From Haliclystus octoradiatus (lineage: Eukaryota; Cnidaria; Staurozoa; Stauromedusae; Haliclystidae), in NCBI GenBank assembly GCA_916610825.1, contig OU744453.1:3664724-3728723 (forward strand): DNA of 64,000 nt, written 5' to 3'. Below, in pieces: positions 57,301 to 64,000 of the stretch. The notes below the pieces were generated by a model. The model saw nothing but the letters and a program-made list of their open reading frames with translations. It ran no database searches and was not told the DNA's origin. The translations under genes were made by a program, and so were the position numbers. Each line of letters opens with the position of its first letter. Positions within the stretch are counted from its first letter, which is position 1.

Positions 57301-60300
57301 ATAAGAGACCAAGTTGAAGCAAACGCCTTTTCCGTTAATTAGAGTTTCACATGTTTAATTGTGGACTGCAGACGTAAGATATAAATTTAATAATGGAATT
57401 ATACGGTAGTTATTTGATGATATTGTATTTATCATACTTTCTTTAAAATTATAATTAAGTCTTGATATTTTTGATATGATGGCTTTGATTCGAATATTGA
57501 ATATCCCACTCCTTGTCATGAGCCAGGAGAGGGCAGGGGGTACTTCGGTAATATTTTGACGGAGGTGTGCCATTTTCGAAAATAGAGGAAAACCGTAGAA
57601 CTTCTCAGCAAATGAGAATTAAAACTCTAAAATTTCATGTTATTACGATAAAAGCAAAGGAAAAGTTTTAAAATTAGAATATCTCTAAATTGAAACCGTG
57701 AAATTTCACAAGAATCTGGAAAAGAAACTTTTTGATAACCGCATGTCTCCGATGTATGAAAGTCTCCCCTCGGAGTCATAAGTTGACTTCCCGCAGCATT
57801 TACCAAATCTCCATTTTTTGTCAAGATATTTCACAAAATCGAAAGCCTATATAACTTACACAACTTTGAATGAGCGTGTTCTTCCTTCTTTTCCTTTAAA
57901 GCAATGTGCAGCACTCAAAACCCAATTTGGATCAATCAGAGTTCCCCCACACATTGGCCCTCCGTTTTCATAAAACAAAGCCTGCCACGGCCATGCTCCA
58001 GATTTAGCGTCATGACCAGAAATAACACGACTACCCATGCTGTATGTGAGGCCACATTCTATGGAAATATGAATAAAGTATCAAAATAGAAAGTGATGAT
58101 ATATTTCGACAATCAGACAATCTGTGTAATGGTATAGTTCTAAGAATGTAGACTTGAAAAAATTCTGTAAATTATACCCCTAACTGAGGATGTAACATTA
58201 GCGTAATTTGCTATCTGTATTTTCCAGTTAAATTTATTTGACAAACATAGAACATACATACGTACATACATACATACATACATACATACATACATACATA
58301 CATACATACATACATACATACATACATACATACATACATACATACATACATACATACATACATACATACATACATACTGGTTTTATTTTCACGGAAGACA
58401 GACGTCTTTTTTTACTGCATGACTTTTTGCAAATAAAAGGTACAATATATGCCGTAATATCAAATTATTTTAGTTAAACAATACACAATATATATGACAT
58501 AAGTCACCAGATACAAAAGATGGATGTAGAAAGCAGCAGTACCATCAATCCAGTGCTGGTAAGCCCAATGGAAAATTTGAACAAGGTAAATGATGTCCAG
58601 TCTAGCAATGTAAAAACTAGCATACTGGATAAAACATACCGTAAAGGTACCAATTATCTACAAAGTTTGCAATTTAATACAACTAATACAAAACTATGGA
58701 GAGAGGCTATTGAAAAGTATTACCAAAATAAGAACATGTTTGTGAACAAAATAAACCACGAAAATCTTACGCTACACACAATTCAAATATACACCGACCA
58801 GACAAAGAAACAAAAATACTTACAATTTGAAGTTAGAGATACAACTGGCAATGCATTTATCACTTGGATACATGGTATGAATAATTTTTACAATACAGAA
58901 TTTACAGAAATACAATCACTAATCCCTTGCTCACTCCAGCAGACAGGACAAAACGGCGGCCATCTTGAATTAACCGAAGGAGACGGTCAACCATGTGCTC
59001 ATTGCGCAAGTGAGGTTGAAAGTCCGCGTCTGCGTTGCCATGACTGCACCTTGCCCATTCACCTCAAGTGTTTCACAAACAAAAGCGGGAATGAAATTGA
59101 TGCTGAAACTGCAGCAATTCTTTTAAGTTTTCCAGGCATCAGAGCTCTGTGTTCTCACTGCAGCAGTTCTGATGTTTCAATACTGGAAACAGTAAAGGCA
59201 ACAGAATTAAAAACAAAAGCCATTTCACAAAAGCTAGACAGTTTAACAGCATTAATTTCTAATAAACAAACATATGCAAACATCACTGCCACATCACATG
59301 TACAACAACACCCTACTCAGTTGAGAAAAGAAACAACTTCACCACCCACCCAATCCTATGCGGCAGTACTCAGTATACAAAATCAACAACAATTGCACGA
59401 AAAAGCAATTAAAAATATCCAGGAAAGAGAGAAACGTAAGCTCAATGTCATTGTTCGAGGATTAGAACCTGACAAGGAACTGTCTGACAAAAGGTTAATA
59501 ACTGTAATATGCAAAGACGCCTTAAACATAGATGTCGAAATTGAATCCACAAAAAGACTGGGAAAAGCTGATGGCCTCCGGACCCAACCCATCCAAGTGA
59601 AATTAAGAACAATTGAAGGAAAGAAGACAATGTTAACATCAGCAAAAAAGCTTAAAACTTCTATCGCTACTGAAGGGATATACTTTTCGCCAGACTATAC
59701 CATTGTAGAACAAAAACTCCACTTGGAACTTCGAGTTGAATGTAAGAAGAGGAATGAAGACTTAACAGATGAAAAGGAGAGGTGGATTGTAAGGAGTTTA
59801 CAACTGACGCAAGTAAAAAACCTCAACCAAAATGTATCTCAGAATGCAGACGACCATCAATGACTCAATAAAACAGCACCCATTGAAATTATGACTACCA
59901 CCACCGCTAATGTAAAAGAAACAGATAACAAAATTCTTAGTATACTCTCTATCAATGCCCAATGCTTAACATCTGTAAGACTAGCAGAACTGCAAATATT
60001 CATTGTACACCATAAAATTGACATACTACTACTACAAGAGACATGGCTCCAACCTGAATCAATGGATTGCAATATATCTGGTTACAACTTATACAGAAAT
60101 GACAGAGACGGTAGACATGGTGGTACAGCCATATTTTACAAAAATAACTTAAAATTAAAAATTGACCTAACATTGACGAAGCAAGCAAAGGGCATCCAAT
60201 ATGAACAATTAGCAGTACAACTATATACTTCAAGCAGTGACAGTATCTACATAATAGATTGTTACAATCCACGCAATGATAATTACTTACAAGCCATTGA

Positions 60301-63154
60301 AAATATCCGTACGACAGCAGAAGCATTGACAGAAAAGGGATGTGGATTCATCCTGGCTGGGGATTTTAATATAGACCATTTAAAACATTCTCCTTCCAGA
60401 ACTTTGCTAATGGAGACATTGGATCAATTTGATTTACACTCGCATAACACTGCTCCGACACGCATAACACATCAAACTCAAACTTCAATTGACTATCTTA
60501 TCACTTCACACTCCTTTAAATCCAACATAACTAAATGCACGCCAGAGGATGTGTGCAGCTCTGATCATCTTGGTTTAGTAACCATAGTAACCCTGGACAA
60601 AAATAAATATACAAAAAAATCATTGAAATGCACTCGATCGTACAAAACATTTTGTCGAGAAGAATTTTGCAACGATTTGATAAACAGTGATATGTCAGTT
60701 TTTACGTCAGCTATACAAAAAAATGACGTACAATTGGCTGCTGAAAACTTACAAACAATATTAAAAGTAGCGCTAAACAAACACGCTCCTGAAAAGGTCA
60801 TTGCCCTGCATCCAAATTATGCACCATGGATGACAATAGAGCTAAGAAATGCACTCAAAAAACGCAACAAAATGCGCTATAAGGCTATGAGAACAAAACA
60901 ACGACACGATTGGGAATCATATCGCCAGGTACGAAATCAAGTGAATACTGACTTGCAAAGAGCAAAGATTGAATACAACAAAACTAAATTTATGGAATGT
61001 GGAAGTAACATGAAAGAGGTATGGGATTTAATTAAAAGATTAACAAAGAAGACAAAACAAAAATGTACAGCTACTACTAAAGCAGAGCTAGATGAAATCA
61101 ATTCTTTCTTCAGCGAAGTTGGACAAAATATCAAGGAGATCACACACACAACTCCATCCTACGACAATATTCAACAAAATGATCAACAATTCAACTTCAC
61201 TGAAATATCGGTGATTGATACAATCAAAGCTGTTGGCATGCTTCCAAATTGGAAGGCACCGGGTGATGATGGACTGAATGGTTTTGTTATTAAAGCTGCA
61301 TTACCAGCCATTGCTACACCACTCACTCAACTGATCAACCTTTCATTAAAAACATCTACCTTTCCAACAATATTCAAGAACACTATTGTAAATCCAATTC
61401 CAAAAACACCAGCAGCCTCAACGCCAAACCAGCATCGCCCATTAGCCCTATTATCACTGTTGTCAAAAATTCTGGAAAGAGTGGCGTATGTTCAACTATA
61501 TCCGTTCATCGCACCAATCTTAAATAAGTATCAGCATGGTTTCAGACTCGGAAGATCGACAATAACAGCTCTCTTAAATATCACCGAAGAAATTTTCAAA
61601 ACAATGGATGAACATCAGGTATCGCTACTTTTATTAATGGATTTATCAAAAGCTTTTGATAGTCTTCAACATGACATTTTGCTCCATAAACTGAAATTAT
61701 TTGGACTCTCAGACAAAGCCTTGGAATGGATGCGATCTTACCTTACTGCAAGGAAGCAAGTAGTGAAAGTAGACAATATTTATTCTAGTGAAGTTATATT
61801 AACTTGTGGTGTTCCCCAACGATCCATACTTGGGCCACTACTATTCCTTATTTACGTAAATGACCTACCCAATGCCATATCATCTGGCACTGTTGGACAA
61901 TTTGCAGACGACACGCAAATCCTGTATAAGTACAATCCAAAAAAACCAGGCTCACTACCTGAAATAGAATCAAAAATAAATGCTGATTTACAAACACTTA
62001 CGTCCTGGTTCAACTCAAATTCGCTTTTACTCAATGCCAAGAAAACACAAATTCTATCCATTGTTCATAAGAAAGTAGCAAATACGCAACTGCCACTGCT
62101 AAAAATAAACAATGAAACTCTTTCCTATACCCCTTCTGCTCGAAACCTTGGTATCACATTCGACAAAGATATGAGCTACAAGCAACACATCAACCAAATC
62201 TTAAAGACAGCATCACATCGAATATCAGCAATAGCAAAACAACGTCGGTACATTCCAAAACATCTTTTTACCCGACTTGTTGAATCAAAAATTGTAGAAC
62301 CAAGCTTATATGCTCTTGAAGTATTTTCATCATGTACAAAAACTCAATTGCGTAGGGTACAGATTGGAATACAAAATTGGGCAGCCAAATTAATCATAGG
62401 GAAAAGAAAACATTCACGAATGGAAGACGCATTGAAACAATTGAACTGGCTGACAATTGAACAAATTGTTGAATTAAGAACAGCTACAACAGCTCACAAA
62501 TCAGTTTTAGGCATTAATGGCGCTAATTTACAATCTCTTTTTACCAAAGCTAATTCAAATTATAACACTAGAAGAAAATCATTTATACTTCCACGTGTAC
62601 ATACTGACCGCGGAAAACGTTCTTTCTCCTTCCGTGGAGCACAGTTGCTAAATAAATATAATCACTTAGAAAATTATAATAAATACCAATATAAACAAGA
62701 AGTAATGAACTTATTGCGAACATAATAAATCAACAGTTTAAAATAACCTGATAGACATCAAGAAACAACTGCAATTATACCTAGAAAAACCATATAGCCT
62801 TTTAACCTACATAAGTTATAATAGCCACTTGAAAATTGTATTAAGTTGTTTACATGTCTCAAAATAAACTACTATCTATCTATCTATCTATCATACATAC
62901 ATACATACATACATACATACATACATACATACATACATACATACATACATACATACATACATACATACATACATACATACATACATACATACATACATAC
63001 ATACATACATACATACATACCATACATACATACATACATACATACATACATACATACATACATACATACATACATACATACATACATACATACATACATA
63101 CATACATACATACATACATACATACATACATACATACATACATACATACATACA

Positions 63155-63190
<36 letters not shown>

Positions 63191-63302
63191 TATACAGATT
63201 GTAGAATTGCGTGATCTATCATACACCGATATACTAATCATTATACTCACGTTGGGCAGCAATTGCCGGTAGAAGTACCAGAATACAAATTAAGGAATTC
63301 AT
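52964..63302 (-). CDS. Secreted chymotrypsin-fold serine protease
   Basis: Five coding exons on the minus strand: 63251-63302, 57860-58058, 55309-55526, 53922-54037 and 52964-53194. All have GT-AG borders and an uninterrupted joined frame of 271 aa. Signal peptide MNSLICILVLLPAIAA, then a short pro-segment with one Cys. Activation cleavage is at R28/V29 (SR-VISG). Catalytic triad: H69 (LSAAHCF), D119 (DSDIALVRL) and S218 (CHGDSGGP). By alignment position 189 is Ser, as in chymotrypsins; 216 is Gly, 225 Tyr and 226 Thr. Substrate preference is thus more likely hydrophobic than basic. No CUB or other accessory domain. Intron 1 (5.2 kb) hosts a CR1-like LINE; introns 3 and 2 host hammerhead palindromes. 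Confidence 0.92.
53665..53805 (+). mobile_element. tRNA-derived SINE in protease intron 4
   Basis: A-box-like TAGTCACGTAGTGGCTAGG and B-box-like CTCGGGTCAATCCC. Then CTGTCCGGAGCACTATAG and GTCAGGAAGGGCATCCGGCT. It ends with ACCAACTTAACCAACC. Related fragment at 2856-2951. Confidence 0.65.
53922..54037 (-). other. Protease exon 4
   Basis: Between TTGTTAATAG and GTAAGT. It encodes TGFGKINPFGRMHPVLQQAR and then VVSNQECSRLNYR. The usual TGWG motif is TGFG here. Confidence 0.88.
54102..54126. repeat. (TA)n left of ribozyme element B
   Basis: Alternating TA run. A second run is at 54341-54373 on the other side, followed by AGCAGCAGACAAGTATA, which resembles the end of element D. Confidence 0.9.
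54133..54340 (+). ncRNA. Hammerhead ribozyme B inside an inverted-repeat element
   Basis: CTGATGA 54188-54194, stem II CGTT/AACG with UAAC loop (54195-54208). GAAA 54209-54212; stem III CU/AG with UCA loop; GUA triplet ends at 54221. Stem I CTGT (54184-54187) pairs with ACAG (54222-54225). A perfect 25-bp inverted repeat, 54133-54157 and 54316-54340, brackets it, and TA repeats lie outside both ends. U and U again occupy 10.1/11.1. It is antisense to the protease, in intron 3. Confidence 0.78.
54430..55300. other. Protease intron 3, remainder
   Basis: A degenerate tandem of TTTTCATGG-type motifs runs at about 54560-54740. No gene or clear mobile element. Confidence 0.45.
55309..55526 (-). 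other. Protease exon 3 (catalytic Asp)
   Basis: Between TTTTTATTAG and GTAAGA. It encodes LGDHQFNKNEGHEQVFRV, the catalytic FDSDIALVRL and CLPKSGENAPPGTECYIT. Confidence 0.9.
55735..55913. mobile_element. Tigger/pogo-like MITE in protease intron 2
   Basis: Left end CAGTGAAACCTGTATATAAC; right end CTATAGCAGGTTTGACTG. TA precedes the left end. GACCACTAGAG and GACCACTATAGA motifs repeat inside. No ORF. Confidence 0.7.
56229..56421. repeat. 193-bp near-perfect palindrome carrying hammerhead C
   Basis: Arms of about 85 bp are separated by an 18-bp centre (about 56314-56331). The left arm holds an intact hammerhead core on the minus strand. The right arm holds the same sequence on the plus strand with one extra base in the core (CTGATCGA, 56347-56354). 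It lies in protease intron 2. Confidence 0.9.
56265..56306 (-). ncRNA. Hammerhead ribozyme C
   Basis: Minus strand: CTGATGA 56302-56296; stem II CACC/GGTG with UUCU loop (56295-56282). GAAA 56281-56278; stem III CU/AG with a UGA loop; triplet GUU ends at 56269. Stem I TCGC (56306-56303) pairs with GCGG (56268-56265), including one U-G. U and U at 10.1/11.1, as in A and B. It is sense to the protease transcript. Confidence 0.75.
56430..57520. other. Protease intron 2, left part
   Basis: No gene. ORFs such as that at 56873-57115 lack any recognised domain. Short ATC trinucleotide run at about 57144-57168. Confidence 0.4.
57530..57790. mobile_element. Degenerate TIR element copy in protease intron 2
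   Basis: Left GGCAGGGGGTACTTCGGTAA with GACGGAGGTGTGCCATTTTC. Right part GCATGTCTCCGATGTATGAA with CTCCCCTCGGAGTC. It shares ACAAGAATCTGG with the copy at 7005-7190, indicating a subfamily. Confidence 0.5.
57860..58058 (-). other. Protease exon 2 (activation site, catalytic His)
   Basis: Between TATTTCCATAG and GTAAGT. It encodes CGLTYSMGSRVISG, GAWPWQALFY, CGGTLIDPNWVLSAAHCF and FKVV. The phase (2 bases in, 2 out) joins exactly to exons 1 and 3. Confidence 0.92.
58257..58376 (+). repeat. (CATA)n microsatellite, left of the LINE
   Basis: About 30 CATA units with one early CGTA variant. It abuts the first base of the CR1-like element at 58377. Confidence 0.97.
58520..59863 (+). CDS. CR1-like ORF1 protein (PHD-like zinc finger)
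   Basis: 447 aa. Residues about 158-222 carry a Cys/His pattern (PCAHCASEV, LRCHDCTLPIHLKCF, ALCSHCSS) like the PHD fingers of CR1 ORF1 proteins. Residues about 230-300 are helical and Gln/Thr-rich. From about 305 on, LNVIVRGLEPDKELSDK and RLGKADG form an RRM/C-terminal-domain-like nucleic-acid-binding region, as in LINE ORF1 chaperones. It is likely to coat element RNA. No stops; upstream of ORF2 in the usual order. Confidence 0.85.
   Translation: MDVESSSTINPVLVSPMENLNKVNDVQSSNVKTSILDKTYRKGTNYLQSLQFNTTNTKLWREAIEKYYQNKNMFVNKINHENLTLHTIQIYTDQTKKQKYLQFEVRDTTGNAFITWIHGMNNFYNTEFTEIQSLIPCSLQQTGQNGGHLELTEGDGQPCAHCASEVESPRLRCHDCTLPIHLKCFTNKSGNEIDAETAAILLSFPGIRALCSHCSSSDVSILETVKATELKTKAISQKLDSLTALISNKQTYANITATSHVQQHPTQLRKETTSPPTQSYAAVLSIQNQQQLHEKAIKNIQEREKRKLNVIVRGLEPDKELSDKRLITVICKDALNIDVEIESTKRLGKADGLRTQPIQVKLRTIEGKKTMLTSAKKLKTSIATEGIYFSPDYTIVEQKLHLELRVECKKRNEDLTDEKERWIVRSLQLTQVKNLNQNVSQNADDHQ
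59891..62725 (+). CDS. CR1-like ORF2 endonuclease/reverse transcriptase
   Basis: 944 aa. Endonuclease at about 15-235 (LSINAQCL, LQETWLQPES, GGTAIFYK, LAGDFNIDH, SIDYLITS, SSDHLGLV). Reverse transcriptase at about 440-720 (WKAPGDDGLNGFVIK, HRPLALLSLLSKILER, HGFRLGRSTITALL, LLLMDLSKAFDSL, catalytic QFADD at about residue 670-674). The C-terminal tail YNTRRK...RGKRSFSFRGAQLLNKY is CR1/Jockey-group. One conserved site is altered: GVPQRSILGPLLF has Arg (about residue 644) where Gly is almost universal. That may reduce activity. Otherwise intact. Confidence 0.92.
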   Translation: MTTTTANVKETDNKILSILSINAQCLTSVRLAELQIFIVHHKIDILLLQETWLQPESMDCNISGYNLYRNDRDGRHGGTAIFYKNNLKLKIDLTLTKQAKGIQYEQLAVQLYTSSSDSIYIIDCYNPRNDNYLQAIENIRTTAEALTEKGCGFILAGDFNIDHLKHSPSRTLLMETLDQFDLHSHNTAPTRITHQTQTSIDYLITSHSFKSNITKCTPEDVCSSDHLGLVTIVTLDKNKYTKKSLKCTRSYKTFCREEFCNDLINSDMSVFTSAIQKNDVQLAAENLQTILKVALNKHAPEKVIALHPNYAPWMTIELRNALKKRNKMRYKAMRTKQRHDWESYRQVRNQVNTDLQRAKIEYNKTKFMECGSNMKEVWDLIKRLTKKTKQKCTATTKAELDEINSFFSEVGQNIKEITHTTPSYDNIQQNDQQFNFTEISVIDTIKAVGMLPNWKAPGDDGLNGFVIKAALPAIATPLTQLINLSLKTSTFPTIFKNTIVNPIPKTPAASTPNQHRPLALLSLLSKILERVAYVQLYPFIAPILNKYQHGFRLGRSTITALLNITEEIFKTMDEHQVSLLLLMDLSKAFDSLQHDILLHKLKLFGLSDKALEWMRSYLTARKQVVKVDNIYSSEVILTCGVPQRSILGPLLFLIYVNDLPNAISSGTVGQFADDTQILYKYNPKKPGSLPEIESKINADLQTLTSWFNSNSLLLNAKKTQILSIVHKKVANTQLPLLKINNETLSYTPSARNLGITFDKDMSYKQHINQILKTASHRISAIAKQRRYIPKHLFTRLVESKIVEPSLYALEVFSSCTKTQLRRVQIGIQNWAAKLIIGKRKHSRMEDALKQLNWLTIEQIVELRTATTAHKSVLGINGANLQSLFTKANSNYNTRRKSFILPRVHTDRGKRSFSFRGAQLLNKYNHLENYNKYQYKQEVMNLLRT
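62893..63182 (+). repeat. (CATA)n microsatellite, right of the LINE
   Basis: About 72 CATA units with one missing base near 63020, followed by TATATATATA. It lies directly after the LINE's CTAT tail. ORFs in it are artefacts. Confidence 0.97.
63251..63302 (-). other. Protease exon 1 (signal peptide)
   Basis: ATG at 63302-63300; MNSLICILVLLPAIAAQ plus one base, then donor GTGAGT. Too short to be seen as a long ORF. It joins exon 2 in phase, which identifies it as the start of the protease. Confidence 0.88.
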
Positions 63303-63362
63303 AACTGTATCCTTGTCTGTCACAACTTCAAATTGATCGATGAGTTATCGAGATTTCACACA

Positions 63363-63370
63363 TTTATATA
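63363..63370 (-). promoter_or_regulatory. TATA box of the protease gene
   Basis: Minus-strand TATATAAA, about 61 bases upstream of the ATG. This leaves room for a start site about 30 bases downstream and a short 5' UTR. Confidence 0.5.
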
Positions 63371-63379
63371 CATGTGTGA

Positions 63380-64000
63380 TATTGTTATTATAATATTGAC
63401 ATAACTCATTACAATTTCCAGCTGTACATCTTCGTATGCAACTACACTATATTTTATAGTGCGTTTTTAATTTTCATTTACAGAGCTGTTTCAAATATGA
63501 TTTTTTACGAAGGTCTACTCCAAATAGTATTAAAACAATCTCAATTTACTATCAAGAGTGATGCTTTTTTGTTAATATAGCTGGTAAAATGTATCGTTTT
63601 ATGAGCGTAGGAATATTTAACTTGATTTAGCAGACAAGCGGTAAAATAAATACACCTATATAACTTTTAATCAAAAATATATATACACTTCGAGCAAAAA
63701 TTTAAACAACTTAAGTATTATTGATTAAATGAAATATTCGAACATTTTTATGAGAAAAATCGGATAATGTTAAGGCAGCCTCGTTTACAATATGGATTTA
63801 TGATTTGTTGTTATAGAAAACCGCATGGGTCTAAACTTGAAATATGCCAGTATCCAAACTTAATTAACACTTTCTTATTATTTAAATATCAAATAGCGTA
63901 TAGAAATTCAATTTTTACTACCATATTTAACCGGTTTGATGTAATTTAATTATGAGTAGCTATAGTAAATATAAAAAAACTTGTTTTATAACCAAATATT
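63380..64000. other. Upstream flank of the protease gene
   Basis: No gene was seen to the right edge. A 60-codon ORF at 63767-63949 has no recognised features. Confidence 0.4.

Larger units (their letters stand above)
58377..62892 (+). mobile_element. Full-length CR1-like LINE in protease intron 1
   Basis: It has a 143-bp 5' UTR, two intact ORFs separated by 27 bases, and about 160 bp of 3' UTR ending CTATCTATCTATCTATC. It lies antisense to the host gene and is bordered on both sides by CATA microsatellite in the same orientation. This hides any target duplication and suggests insertion into the repeat. Confidence 0.88.

Noticed and set aside
62846-63262. Several YIHT/MYVC repeat ORFs
   Set aside because: Readings of the CATA tetranucleotide array, not genes. 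The same applies to 58140-58477.

Overview
The window is AT-rich genomic DNA of an invertebrate metazoan. Spliced genes with GT-AG introns encode animal extracellular modules: a PAN/Apple plus thrombospondin type 1 (TSP1) protein, a chymotrypsin-fold serine protease with signal peptide, a calmodulin-like EF-hand protein and SVOP/SV2-like transporters. There is no operon structure. The species cannot be fixed from sequence alone.

Layout. 1-16.8 kb: two copies of a PAN-TSP1 gene made by a direct segmental duplication. Copy 1 has lost or altered its 3' exons. Copy 2 is intact (about 288 aa) but carries a complete RTE-like LINE inside its first intron, with a perfect 12-bp target duplication. 16.8-25.3 kb: gene-poor, with small MITE-like and SINE-like repeats and an AAC microsatellite. 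25.3-26.8 kb: four-EF-hand gene. 28.2-29.6 kb: intact single-exon SVOP-like transporter, with a 3-kb foldback/Mutator-like element (9-bp target duplication) about 100 bp upstream of its ATG. 35.5-39.6 kb: 4.1 kb of an 8-bp satellite with higher-order structure. 40.2-41.4 kb: orphan secreted protein. 43.0-44.4 kb: second SVOP-like gene with two one-base frame breaks. 45.2-51.3 kb: 3.05-kb tandem duplication without a clear gene. 51.5-63.4 kb: a five-exon serine protease gene on the minus strand whose first intron contains a two-ORF CR1-like LINE lying between CATA microsatellites.

The most notable signal is a cluster of hammerhead ribozyme motifs in and just downstream of the protease gene (about 51.5-56.4 kb). 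Three copies keep the invariant core and show compensatory changes in stems I and II. A fourth lies at one end of a 282-bp element bounded by a 14-bp target duplication and looks like a retrozyme or Penelope-associated element. Three of the four sit inside palindromes.
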